A stretch of DNA of 64,000 bases from Schistocephalus solidus (taxonomy: Eukaryota > Platyhelminthes > Cestoda > Diphyllobothriidea > Diphyllobothriidae), in assembly GCA_017591395.1 (NCBI GenBank), contig WEDG01004610.1, positions 81,849-145,848 on the forward strand. The letters are read 5' to 3'. A program made the translations under genes and the position numbers. The first letter of the stretch is position 1; every line of letters begins with the position of its first letter. Of the stretch, positions 34,251 to 44,956 are shown piece after piece. Below the pieces are notes generated by a model that was given only the letters and a program-made list of their open reading frames with translations, searched no databases and was not told the DNA's origin.

Positions 34251-35264
34251 AGTTCGACGCGATAGCAACCATCAGTCCGGGGTGCCGTAGAGCTAGCATC
34301 CACTAAACCGAGACAGGCGTGGATGACCACCCCGATTTATGTGGTGGAACTAGAGAAAGTACGGAGGCTTCAGAAACATTGATGCAGCAGAAAACGTAAG
34401 CAAGTAAATGGAATAAACGAACAGCACATCACGCGCAGCCGCGGCGAATTTCGGAGCCAGATGTGCACTTGTTGCTACAGGACGAGGATGATTTCACAAT
34501 CACGTCCCAAGAGACAGGACGACTCAGCTAAAACATGCTTATGAAAAGTGACCACTGCATCACCCAGCATACCAATTCATCATACCACACAAGAAAAATG
34601 AGAGGGCAGTCAAGAATCCAGACACGATGAGATCTGAACGCGCTAAACCAGCAACCATTAAATAAGTCTCGGAGATTTTAACTTCCTGGCACGTAGCTGT
34701 TACAGAAGGGCTGACAGATCCCACATTAGATAAGTCTTAAAACATTACGGAGTAGCAGACTATTTTTTTATCACAAGCAGAAAAGATAATAATTCATTTA
34801 CTGATACTCAAAAGGATGCCAAAACTTGACTAAAAAGGCATAATTAAACAAAACACGACAGTCATGTTAGCTGTGAAAAATTGTCAACGATGGCATCCCC
34901 GGGTGAGAGAAAGATTTTATGGGTACACATAACGGTCGCGGTAGGCTCGGGGAACAAAGTAGGACAGAAGAATAGCTTTTGGTGCGAGAAAGAAAAGAGC
35001 ACAACCTACGTAGTAATTAAACATACCGTATAGAATTATGTTACAGAAACTGCCTTCGAGTATAAAGCTAACACCCTACGGCAAAGATGTACAAATACAA
35101 GAATACCCCAAGCAGACAGTTAATTGTGGATCAAGGGTATCATGCAATAGGTGGGATTGTAGCATAGCACAGAATCACATGGAAGGCTGAGGATAGGCCG
35201 TGCAACTGAAAAGCAATGAGGATGTTTGGTATACAGACTCTATTTGTACGCACACTCAAAGTCA
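34251..35264. other. Spacer of tandem unit 2, no gene recognised
   Basis: Counterpart of 29461-30474, practically identical. The position 35152 (T here, G in unit 1) is the last base before the start of the segment that recurs after the N gap. Confidence 0.6.
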
Positions 35265-35902
35265 CTAAGAAGCAAGCGCCTGTTCTCGGGACTTGTCGGC
35301 GGGGTCACAAGTCTTTGGTGTCGAGGAAGATGATGTAGTCGCCGTTTTATTGGGTTGGTTGGTGCGCTTTTGGGCGTAAGCCTTGCGCCCTACGTTTCCG
35401 GAGGGCTTGGCTTTCCGAGATGGATCGTCGACCGCTTCAGTCTGTTGTTGTTTCGGTTTTGTTTCCGAACTGCTGCGCGCAGTTTTTCCTACTGGCTCCC
35501 CGGAATGGTTAGTGTTTTGGTTGGCGTTGCCGGGAGCCCGAAATCGGCGCGTTTGGCCAGCGAATCTACGGAAGCCTCGACCCCTGTTAGTATTAGCAGG
35601 GCCTCGGTTTGCATTGTTGCTGCTGAGTGATTTAATGTCCTTGCCGGCAGCATTTTGAGTCTGACCAGCTCCAAAGGGTTGCGGTGCTCCGTATGACTCG
35701 TCGGAGTAATATTCAACGAGCTGAGTGTAGTCGATCTCGCTGTGTGGACACGGGTAATAGGGCGTCTTGGTCCGGTTCACCCACATTTGGCGACTCGGGA
35801 ATAGGCCCAGGGGACTGACCATGTACAGTCCACTTTGGCAAGCTAAGCCAGCGTATCAACGTATGAAGGTGGTTTTTTGTCGGACATTTGTTCGAGAAAA
35901 GC
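35265..35902 (-). CDS. 3' exon candidate, copy before the gap (one-base deletion)
   Basis: Same exon as at 39473-38836, but missing one base near 35846. The frame is therefore open only from 35822 downward (185 codons) and shifts before the proposed acceptor. Because the surrounding 3.56 kb is otherwise identical to the copy after the gap, the deletion is more likely a consensus error or allele than a separate broken gene. Confidence 0.5.
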
Positions 35903-36399
35903 TACGGAAGCTCGACAGCAGGTTTCTTTTCGGACGGCGTAAGCAGAAGTTTTATTCGAAGAAAAGAAGGTTCGGAGAATGTGCAGATCCGGTACGTCGC
36001 AGTAAACAGGCAAAGCGTGAGCCCAGCTCACGTGAATAGCTTGGAAGGGAACCCTCATGTATTTCGCCCTAAAGTAGAAGAGTATAAATAGACTCGATAA
36101 GAAACGGGGCCTAAAGTGGTAATTAGATTTAATGGCAAAGTGAATTGGTCTTGCGATCACATTTGTATTCACTGAGGAAAGCTGTTTTAAGAAATCTCAT
36201 GAGTACTGTAATTTGATGGTAAAGTGGTTTTGTGGGATGGAGGAACATGAAAACGTATGAGATCGACTGCGACAAAATCTGACCTCCTGTCAACCACGAT
36301 CGGGAATTCCGGAATATTACACCACATCTTCACTTAACACCACACAGCAGCACGAATACTATTGCGAATGTGATTAACAGACGGCATGCCAAAACGAGG

Positions 36400-37800
36400 A
36401 GGCATCCACCGAAAGTGAAATATCGAAACAAAGTCTCCACACTCCTCAACGATCGATCTTTTCAAAGTTGGCGACATTGCCAATAAAGTCACTACTGGCG
36501 AAGTTGAACAGAACTCTGTGGTGTTGACCTTGTTGAAGGCGGGCAAGGTAAACACCACAAAAAACTGGTACATGGCCAAGGTCAAAGAGACCGCTATGGC
36601 GCGATTATACGGCCTGCCAAAAGTGCAAAGGCCAAAGGTTCCCCTACGACGAATGCCGCACCCCGAGGCACGCCTACATACAGGCTCACAAACGGGTTAT
36701 TCAACGGTGCACTCAGCAGAGCAGTTCCTCGACAAAATAAAGATAGCCAGAGTAGGATCAAATGAGTGGATGTCACCCAGTGCACGTCCTCGCAGTTGAA
36801 ACAAACGGTAACCTACTACGCCAAACAGGCGATGATAACGATGGTCAGCCCACAGCTTGGGATCTAATCAAGTTCATGGGGCGATGTCTTGAAATAATCC
36901 TTACCTACGGAGGGATCAAATACGAGCAAATGAAGGGGCACTCGACGGTTTTTCCAACCTCTGCTCATTTTTGAAGTGATTATGTAAAAACTCGAGGGAG
37001 ATATTCCGAAAAGAAAGGCTTTCGTTATTATCGACCAGGACAGGATTAATTACTACAAAGAACGACTGAGCCCTATCATCCCTGATCTAAAAATCACGAA
37101 AGAAGGCGTAGGACAGGATGTTATTATTTCCACCAAACCTTACGAAAAGCTGGCAACGACAGTTTATAGAAAACCGAAGAACACGCAGCAAACTGTTACA
37201 CCTGCAACCAGCTGCTGCAACACAAAATAAGCTGTGCACGCATACCGGTCGCCAAACAGGACGAGATGAATCCGCTTCAACAACCAACGGATATCCGCGA
37301 ACGCTCGTGTAGAGGATTCAAACGCCATAATGAAAGCGAACGGCAGGCAGCTAAAATCTTGTCTGAGCATTTCGTACGTGAAGGAAATAGGAGAACCGTT
37401 GCTGGATCCCTCGCGCTACTCAGAAGAGGAGTTGCTTACAGGCCTAACTCGACAATCAGCCGATTAATGATACGGCCAAAAGACCCTATCTCTAAGCAGA
37501 AGTCGCTCCTTGTATACCATCATCGGTGAAGCTGCAGTGTAAAATCATGTTGGAAAAACCGGTCGAGGACTGCAGACTCGAATGCACGAGCATTAGTTGA
37601 CCTTGCGTAGGTTAGCCACAGAAACAAATATAGGAACCCACGTCGCAAAGATGGGACACATCTCCAAAGTTGACGCCGTTGAAATTGCGGACCGAGGCAA
37701 TGATCACACATCAAGGTAGGTACAAAAAACCTGGATGTCCACCGAGTGGTCAGTCAAGAAAGCGCCAAATAAGTTTACCCCATCCCTAACTATTACTAGG
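36400..37800 (+). mobile_element. Penelope-like element with GIY-YIG-like remnant, copy 1
   Basis: Read across frames, the blocks follow the Penelope-like order: KVSTLLNDRSF (about 36430-36462), ARLYGLPKVQRPKVPLR (about 36598-36650, the RT YGLPK.HKP..PLRP block), PTYRLTNGL, YEQMKG (about 36928), AFVIIDQDRINYYKERLSPI (about 37020-37075), TTVYRKPKNTQQ (about 37158-37193), VAYRPNSTISRLMIRPKDP (about 37434-37490), then VGKTGRGLQTRMHEH (about 37552-37595), ETNIGTHVAKMGHISK and a terminal NKFTPSL. The catalytic YxDD box is not readable (YVKT at that place) and the YIG is changed. Stops and frameshifts abound. It is a fossil. Confidence 0.8.
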
Positions 37801-38713
37801 GTCCCCGAGGGTGAGAGCGACACAGATCACGGGAATCACATTCAACGTCACATCGGCATTGACGATCAATGCATAAAGAAAAATGCGCCATATAATGAGG
37901 TATGTGCAACACTTGAGGTTGAGTGGACGAAGGCAGTATTAAAAACGCCAGACCTCAAATAAACAACTCCCAATGAACACCTATTCTCATTTGACCACTC
38001 AGTAGCTTTGTGAACATTAAAAATGTGGCTGTACCATTGTTAGCTAGGTGATAAAACTGAGTCTAGTTAGTTCAACCATTCTTAGCGCAGAGTTAGGGCT
38101 CGTTAACGGTGCGGGTTCCTTTCACTGAGACTGGTTTGATGTGTTGAAAGCGGCAGACAGCTCACTAATAGGCTGGGGCCGCATAACGCGGTGGCCGGTC
38201 AGAACAGAAAACAGTGTTCCGGGCTCAAAGGACGATGCGCCGAAGAATAATTGTATGGAATATACATGATCAGGATACTGAATGCACACCAAAAGTGATT
38301 CTCAGTAAAAGCCGGGGTTCCCGAAGTTAAGAATAAGTAAATATAAAAAAACAATCATTTTGGTCAAAGAAGCGAAAATTAATGTTGGAAAACTACCACC
38401 TCTTGTTCGGTCACGATATTTGACTAATCAAGCTGCTAATAAGCCTTCACTCCACATGCTTAATCTGAAGGGTAGCTGATCACCCGCGCTAAGAAACAGA
38501 GACACAATAAGCGATGCAACAGATGGTCGCCAACATACTATCGGACTAGCTAAAAATGCTCCCAACAGAGAAAAAGCAATGCTTATTGACTACGGATGGC
38601 CGATAACCTTGAGTTAAACCTTTGATATCGAGAGTAAATGTCTGGTCAAAACATTCGCCAAATATTAAGTGGACCAAATTTTCAAAAAGGGATTAAAACC
38701 TACTTGATCTTAC

Positions 38714-38723
38714 NNNNNNNNNN
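38714..38723. other. Assembly gap (10 N)
   Basis: Ten consecutive N. The 3561 bases to the left and the 3562 bases to the right are the same sequence, so the gap most probably marks two overlapping contigs that were not merged. Confidence 1.
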
Positions 38724-38835
38724 GGGATTGTAGCATAGCACAGAATCACATGGAAGGCTGAGGATAGGCCGTGCAACTGAAAAGCAATGAGGATGTTTGG
38801 TATACAGACTCTATTTGTACGCACACTCAAAGTCA

Positions 38836-39473
38836 CTAAGAAGCAAGCGCCTGTTCTCGGGACTTGTCGGCGGGGTCACAAGTCTTTGGTGTCGAGGAAG
38901 ATGATGTAGTCGCCGTTTTATTGGGTTGGTTGGTGCGCTTTTGGGCGTAAGCCTTGCGCCCTACGTTTCCGGAGGGCTTGGCTTTCCGAGATGGATCGTC
39001 GACCGCTTCAGTCTGTTGTTGTTTCGGTTTTGTTTCCGAACTGCTGCGCGCAGTTTTTCCTACTGGCTCCCCGGAATGGTTAGTGTTTTGGTTGGCGTTG
39101 CCGGGAGCCCGAAATCGGCGCGTTTGGCCAGCGAATCTACGGAAGCCTCGACCCCTGTTAGTATTAGCAGGGCCTCGGTTTGCATTGTTGCTGCTGAGTG
39201 ATTTAATGTCCTTGCCGGCAGCATTTTGAGTCTGACCAGCTCCAAAGGGTTGCGGTGCTCCGTATGACTCGTCGGAGTAATATTCAACGAGCTGAGTGTA
39301 GTCGATCTCGCTGTGTGGACACGGGTAATAGGGCGTCTTGGTCCGGTTCACCCACATTTGGCGACTCGGGAATAGGCCCAGGGGACTGACCATGTACAGT
39401 CCACTTTGGCAAGCTAAAGCCAGCGTATCAACGTATGAAGGTGGTTTTTTGTCGGACATTTGTTCGAGAAAAG
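38836..39473 (-). CDS. Candidate 3' terminal exon of the AKAP1-like gene
   Basis: Minus-strand frame open from 39744 to a TAG at 38836. With an acceptor at 39474 (CCGTAG, then CTTTTCTCG) the exon has phase 1, which matches the donor at 42286/42285. The joined protein would be about 620 residues. The exon encodes EQMSDKKPPSYVDTLALAC, SPLGLFPSRQMWVNRTKTP and EIDYTQLVEYYSDESY, then a low-complexity basic tail rich in Asn, Arg, Ser, Thr, Gln and Lys (NRGRGFRRFAGQTRRF and similar) of about 130 residues, likely disordered. I recognise no domain. The acceptor has a modest pyrimidine tract. The alternative is that this exon belongs to another gene and the AKAP1-like frame ends at 42272. Confidence 0.45.
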
Positions 39474-39971
39474 CTACGGAAGCTCGACAGCAGGTTTCTT
39501 TTCGGACGGCGTAAGCAGAAGTTTTATTCGAAGAAAAGAAGGTTCGGAGAATGTGCAGATCCGGTACGTCGCAGTAAACAGGCAAAGCGTGAGCCCAGCT
39601 CACGTGAATAGCTTGGAAGGGAACCCTCATGTATTTCGCCCTAAAGTAGAAGAGTATAAATAGACTCGATAAGAAACGGGGCCTAAAGTGGTAATTAGAT
39701 TTAATGGCAAAGTGAATTGGTCTTGCGATCACATTTGTATTCACTGAGGAAAGCTGTTTTAAGAAATCTCATGAGTACTGTAATTTGATGGTAAAGTGGT
39801 TTTGTGGGATGGAGGAACATGAAAACGTATGAGATCGACTGCGACAAAATCTGACCTCCTGTCAACCACGATCGGGAATTCCGGAATATTACACCACATC
39901 TTCACTTAACACCACACAGCAGCACGAATACTATTGCGAATGTGATTAACAGACGGCATGCCAAAACGAGG

Positions 39972-41372
39972 AGGCATCCACCGAAAGTGAAATATCGAAA
40001 CAAAGTCTCCACACTCCTCAACGATCGATCTTTTCAAAGTTGGCGACATTGCCAATAAAGTCACTACTGGCGAAGTTGAACAGAACTCTGTGGTGTTGAC
40101 CTTGTTGAAGGCGGGCAAGGTAAACACCACAAAAAACTGGTACATGGCCAAGGTCAAAGAGACCGCTATGGCGCGATTATACGGCCTGCCAAAAGTGCAA
40201 AGGCCAAAGGTTCCCCTACGACGAATGCCGCACCCCGAGGCACGCCTACATACAGGCTCACAAACGGGTTATTCAACGGTGCACTCAGCAGAGCAGTTCC
40301 TCGACAAAATAAAGATAGCCAGAGTAGGATCAAATGAGTGGATGTCACCCAGTGCACGTCCTCGCAGTTGAAACAAACGGTAACCTACTACGCCAAACAG
40401 GCGATGATAACGATGGTCAGCCCACAGCTTGGGATCTAATCAAGTTCATGGGGCGATGTCTTGAAATAATCCTTACCTACGGAGGGATCAAATACGAGCA
40501 AATGAAGGGGCACTCGACGGTTTTTCCAACCTCTGCTCATTTTTGAAGTGATTATGTAAAAACTCGAGGGAGATATTCCGAAAAGAAAGGCTTTCGTTAT
40601 TATCGACCAGGACAGGATTAATTACTACAAAGAACGACTGAGCCCTATCATCCCTGATCTAAAAATCACGAAAGAAGGCGTAGGACAGGATGTTATTATT
40701 TCCACCAAACCTTACGAAAAGCTGGCAACGACAGTTTATAGAAAACCGAAGAACACGCAGCAAACTGTTACACCTGCAACCAGCTGCTGCAACACAAAAT
40801 AAGCTGTGCACGCATACCGGTCGCCAAACAGGACGAGATGAATCCGCTTCAACAACCAACGGATATCCGCGAACGCTCGTGTAGAGGATTCAAACGCCAT
40901 AATGAAAGCGAACGGCAGGCAGCTAAAATCTTGTCTGAGCATTTCGTACGTGAAGGAAATAGGAGAACCGTTGCTGGATCCCTCGCGCTACTCAGAAGAG
41001 GAGTTGCTTACAGGCCTAACTCGACAATCAGCCGATTAATGATACGGCCAAAAGACCCTATCTCTAAGCAGAAGTCGCTCCTTGTATACCATCATCGGTG
41101 AAGCTGCAGTGTAAAATCATGTTGGAAAAACCGGTCGAGGACTGCAGACTCGAATGCACGAGCATTAGTTGACCTTGCGTAGGTTAGCCACAGAAACAAA
41201 TATAGGAACCCACGTCGCAAAGATGGGACACATCTCCAAAGTTGACGCCGTTGAAATTGCGGACCGAGGCAATGATCACACATCAAGGTAGGTACAAAAA
41301 ACCTGGATGTCCACCGAGTGGTCAGTCAAGAAAGCGCCAAATAAGTTTACCCCATCCCTAACTATTACTAGG
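39972..41372 (+). mobile_element. Penelope-like element, copy 2 (same locus, after the gap)
   Basis: Base-for-base copy of the element at 36400-37800, at a 3572-bp offset. If the two 3.56-kb segments are one locus, there is a single Penelope fossil here. It lies between the Tudor exon (42.29-42.61 kb) and the candidate terminal exon (38.84-39.47 kb), in antisense orientation to the host gene. Confidence 0.8.
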
Positions 41373-42285
41373 GTCCCCGAGGGTGAGAGCGACACAGATC
41401 ACGGGAATCACATTCAACGTCACATCGGCATTGACGATCAATGCATAAAGAAAAATGCGCCATATAATGAGGTATGTGCAACACTTGAGGTTGAGTGGAC
41501 GAAGGCAGTATTAAAAACGCCAGACCTCAAATAAACAACTCCCAATGAACACCTATTCTCATTTGACCACTCAGTAGCTTTGTGAACATTAAAAATGTGG
41601 CTGTACCATTGTTAGCTAGGTGATAAAACTGAGTCTAGTTAGTTCAACCATTCTTAGCGCAGAGTTAGGGCTCGTTAACGGTGCGGGTTCCTTTCACTGA
41701 GACTGGTTTGATGTGTTGAAAGCGGCAGACAGCTCACTAATAGGCTGGGGCCGCATAACGCGGTGGCCGGTCAGAACAGAAAACAGTGTTCCGGGCTCAA
41801 AGGACGATGCGCCGAAGAATAATTGTATGGAATATACATGATCAGGATACTGAATGCACACCAAAAGTGATTCTCAGTAAAAGCCGGGGTTCCCGAAGTT
41901 AAGAATAAGTAAATATAAAAAAACAATCATTTTGGTCAAAGAAGCGAAAATTAATGTTGGAAAACTACCACCTCTTGTTCGGTCACGATATTTGACTAAT
42001 CAAGCTGCTAATAAGCCTTCACTCCACATGCTTAATCTGAAGGGTAGCTGATCACCCGCGCTAAGAAACAGAGACACAATAAGCGATGCAACAGATGGTC
42101 GCCAACATACTATCGGACTAGCTAAAAATGCTCCCAACAGAGAAAAAGCAATGCTTATTGACTACGGATGGCCGATAACCTTGAGTTAAACCTTTGATAT
42201 CGAGAGTAAATGTCTGGTCAAAACATTCGCCAAATATTAAGTGGACCAAATTTTCAAAAAGGGATTAAAACCTACTTGATCTTAC

Positions 42286-42607
42286 GCAGCTCTGACAAAC
42301 CAACGACACCGAAGGTGCCATGATCCAGAAGAAAGCACATAGCTTGTCGCGGCCAGGTCAAAAGGACCTTTAGAATTAACGCGCGTGCAAATCCGAAGTT
42401 GTGCGGAAGCACGGCCACAGTTCCAGAGGTAACCGGCTCATAAAGCTGCATTCGAGAACTGTTCAGGGAAGCATAGTCTTTGTCGAGTTCCTCTTGCATG
42501 GCCACGTAGCGGTCGAATTCCTTGTCTTTTATGGTAACGAAAAACTCCTTCAGTCCATAAAGACTCCGAATATGGACTGGTGTGACATCACCGAGCGGCA
42601 GAGTGCG
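42286..42607 (-). CDS. AKAP1: AKAP1-like gene, Tudor-domain exon
   Basis: The acceptor is GAATTTTAG before 42607, and phase 0 agrees with the donor of the upstream exon. The frame reads TLPLGDVTPVHIRSLYG, KEFFVTIKDKEFDRYVAMQE, then SGTVAVLPHNFGFARALILK and AMCFLLDHGTFGVVGLSELR. The FFV...F.....Q.EL.K.Y lead-in, the G..aV.....w.RA.I segment and LDHG.....L.eLR are the pattern of extended Tudor domains (residues about 316-405 of the joined protein). The exon may end at a GTAAGA donor (42285-42280, used here), or read on to a TAG at 42274-42272, giving a 412-residue protein. Tudor domains generally bind methylated arginine or lysine. Confidence 0.7.
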
Positions 42608-44064
42608 CTAAAATTCGGCATAAGAAAGTTCAAGGTTTATAAGGCTAAAATGGCCTACGAAAGCATCGATGGGAAGGCCGTCTAGTAACCTGATCGGTGA
42701 ACGCCCATAAACGGCGTTCTCAATTTGTTTAAAATCTCCAAAGAAAACTGGGCGTCTTTGAATACGAGGTCCCTGGGTCTCTCGAGCTTAGGTAGAAACC
42801 TAAAAGCCCACGGGGATCTAAGTAATGTTAAAAGTAGTCTCCTTCCTTAAGCGTTTGACCTTACATCATACTCCTTCATGATAGACAACAATTTTGAGAA
42901 GCAACAAATGACAGGCAATTTGCAGATGTAGTCTTTTTTAGGAGTGCCGGTGACGTGAGCACGAGCTTAAGCAGGAGGCCAAACCTTAAGTGCAAGGAAC
43001 TAACGTCAAAGTTAGTAAGAACTGACAGCAAAACATGCACTTGCGCTGCGGACCTGTAATAGTAAGCGACATTTAACAAATGGTGCTTTCGAAAAAGACT
43101 GCGAACTGTGACTAAAGCATCGGTTTGGAATGCCACAGCCGTTGGGTGGAATCCGAACATTGCCACCCCACGCCGACCTTAACGCAACTGTTGTGTAGGA
43201 AAGCGTAAACAGTGGGAGAGAGCAAGTCGTTGATGCCTTGCTGAGGACCTGCCATAAACTGTAGAATCGGTCAAACTGGTGCTAAGGTAAGTATACATGC
43301 AAGTAAAACGAAGAAACTTTAGAGACGGTATTGACTAGCAGGCGAGTCGTCAGCGTTTATTAATCTCGGAACAGAGTGAAATATACCTAGACGGGGCTAT
43401 CACAGACAAAATAGAATACATAGAAAATTAATATGCACAACAAACATGCCAGAAAATGGCGGAGGCACCTTAATTTGTTCGATTTTAATACAATGGGGAA
43501 AAAACTTGAGAGGAAACCTCCAGGCCACTACATATCGCGTGAAAATAGAAGTCCATCGATAATTATCTGAGTCAAGATAAACCAATTGCATGCCACAAGC
43601 CACGTTTCAAGCAAGAGAGCTATACTTCATCAATAGTCCTGACAGTTACACCCCAAACAAACCAAGTTTTAAAGTTGTTTAAAAATGCATAAAAAGAATA
43701 AAGATTTGAAATGAGGACACTGGAAGACCGTCTAAACTACACTAACGGGTGTTAAGGGTTTCACTGACACCCGCTGTTAGAGACTGAGCGATAGAAGCTA
43801 GTAGAACTTAGATTGATGAACTTCGAATGGTGAGATAAATTAGCACCCGAACTCTAGGGAACAATGCGAGGCAATACAGCTACACTCTGGACGTCAATTT
43901 CGGGGCCAGCTGTTCTACAAGGACGCTAATTCTATCACAAAAAAGAATCCCGACAACACTACAAAGCAGTCGAAATTAGCGGTTGTACCTGCATCTTTAT
44001 ATCAACCAGAGGCCACTGGAAACGATAGGTACTACACAGACGGGGGCGGATGTGGATTTCTTAC
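42608..44064 (-). other. Proposed intron of the AKAP1-like gene
   Basis: 1457 bp from GTAAGA at 44064-44059 to TTTTAG at 42613-42608. Minus-strand frames at 43166-42876 and 43603-43400 are open for about 70-100 codons, but they show no Tudor or KH pattern. I find no exon borders that would keep the frame, so I leave them out. Confidence 0.5.
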
Positions 44065-44254
44065 CCTTAACTGGTTGGGGTTGCCAATGGTTGTCTGCGA
44101 TGGGCGCATTTTGAACCTACTAGTGATCCAGTGGATGACATTTTCCTTGTACTCTACGGGACAAGAGAGTTTCAGTAAAAGAGTGTCCTGTCTTCCGGGG
44201 CACATGTTGAGGGAGAACTCTGCATTCCACTGATTTTTCAATTCACGGACATTT
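44065..44254 (-). CDS. AKAP1: AKAP1-like gene, KH-domain exon (second part)
   Basis: 190 nt, joined to the preceding exon across a 33-nt intron (GTAAGC at 44287 to CTACAG at 44255). Together they rebuild the KH core GVLIGRFGK then NVRELKNQWNAEFSLNM, DTLLLKLSCPVEYKENV and IHWITSRFKMRP. The frame is open across the joint, which is strong evidence for the splice. The exon ends TTAAGG before GTAAGA (44064-44059), phase 0. The spacing of beta strands and helices after the GxxG loop fits a KH fold ending near residue 288. Confidence 0.75.
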
Positions 44255-44287
44255 CTGTAGAACAGATGAGTAAAAAAACAGGCTTAC

Positions 44288-44775
44288 TTTCCAAAACGCC
44301 CGATCAAAACACCACCCATACTTGCGGGGACATAAAACGTCTCGCGCCACGTATCTTTTTCAACAGCTTCAGCCCAAAGATCGCTGGGTACAAGGACTCT
44401 TGGGATTTTTTTGCCACCCAAAACTTCGGGAGAATCTTCGACAATATCATGGTCTGGGTCATCGAAGATGCCCTCGGGGAATTCATAGGGTTTGGCTTCT
44501 TCGGTAGACTCGGTTTGAGAGCTGTTCGGGGTGATAACTTCCTCGGACATGTCAGAACCAGACATATCACAGTCTTCGTTGTTGACAGTGTCAACTGCAC
44601 TTGTTTCGGGATTGCCAGACATAGAAAGAGCGGCCAGACCCTCGACAGTACTGTCGGGGACCGCAGCCATCACAGCAAAGTGTTCAGGGATGATGGTTTC
44701 CTCGATTATATCTTCGTGAGGGGCTACCGACTGTTCACAAAGCCGTGTGTGGAGTTCAATGATGCTCACTGGGGA
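44288..44775 (-). CDS. AKAP1: AKAP1-like gene, acidic linker and KH start exon
   Basis: 488 nt, the longest exon, residues 76-237 of the joined protein. It follows a 36-nt intron (GTATGT at 44811 to TTATTAG at 44776). The first 130 residues are acidic and Ser/Thr-rich (for example NNEDCDMSGSDMSEEV), probably disordered. The end reads DTWRETFYVPASMGGVLIGR then FG, the first strand and GxxG loop (GRFG) of a KH domain, and is interrupted by a phase-2 donor (AAA then GTAAGC). In AKAP1 proteins a KH domain precedes a Tudor domain and both sit in the cytosol on the outer mitochondrial membrane, where the protein anchors PKA and binds mRNA. I did not find a convincing RII-binding helix. Confidence 0.75.
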
Positions 44776-44811
44776 CTAATAATGTAATTTTCTTAAAAAA
44801 ACAAGACATAC

Positions 44812-44874
44812 CTGTATGACAGTCTCTCCACACAAAGTAGTTTTGGCCTCTGCTTCAGGTAGACAAGAGAGGTC
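44812..44874 (-). CDS. AKAP1: AKAP1-like gene, 63-nt micro-exon
   Basis: Twenty-one codons, DLSCLPEAEAKTTLCGETVI plus Q, flanked by CCCTAAG (acceptor) and CAG before GTATGT (donor). The frame is phase 0 at both ends and joins open reading frames on both sides. The intron upstream is 34 nt (44908-44875) and downstream 36 nt (44811-44776). No domain is visible. Confidence 0.65.
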
Positions 44875-44908
44875 CTTAGGGAATGTATAATTTAGTAAAT
44901 ATGCTTAC

Positions 44909-44956
44909 TTCGACAATTTCTATGAACTCTCCTGGTAGCCTGCTTTCTTGAGCGCT
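44909..44956 (-). CDS. AKAP1: AKAP1-like gene, 48-nt micro-exon
   Basis: Sixteen codons, SAQESRLPGEFIEIVE, between a strong acceptor (TTCGCTTCATTTCAG) and a GTAAGC donor at 44908. It is phase 0 at both ends, so it can join directly to exon 1 (donor at 48151, phase 0) across a 3195-bp intron. Additional exons inside that intron cannot be excluded. Confidence 0.6.

Larger units (their letters stand above)
31146..35932 (+). repeat. 4.79-kb direct tandem duplication, unit 2
   Basis: Second unit, ending where the sequence continues as GGACGGCGTAAGCAG instead of jumping back to the unit start. By eye, divergence from unit 1 is about 0.5% in the LINE part, almost nil in the 1-kb spacer and about 2% in the exon. 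Confidence 0.9.
35153..38713 (+). repeat. 3.56-kb segment ending at N gap, first copy
   Basis: 35153-38713 recurs at 38724-42285. I found one difference: AGCTAAGCC near 35841 versus AGCTAAAGCC near 39413. The segment stops exactly at the Ns, and the second copy starts immediately after them. It contains the coding exon and the Penelope-like fossil. Confidence 0.95.
38724..42285 (+). repeat. 3.56-kb segment after N gap, second copy
   Basis: Near-perfect copy of 35153-38713. It begins one base after a site (35152) that distinguishes tandem units 1 and 2, which is where a graph assembler would break a contig. It runs without interruption into the Tudor exon at 42286-42607. This copy is therefore the one physically linked to the host gene in the assembly. 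Confidence 0.95.

Noticed and set aside
35355..35658. Plus-strand ORFs of 91 codons opposite the Asn/Arg-rich exon (also at 30565 and 38926)
   Set aside because: Shadows of the minus-strand exon caused by its low-complexity composition.
42876..43166. Minus-strand 96-codon frame between the KH and Tudor exons
   Set aside because: No domain pattern and no compatible splice sites. The KH and Tudor exons join in phase without it.
44266..44787. Plus-strand ORF of 173 codons opposite the KH exon
   Set aside because: Shadow of the real minus-strand exon, whose frame continues across three splice joints.
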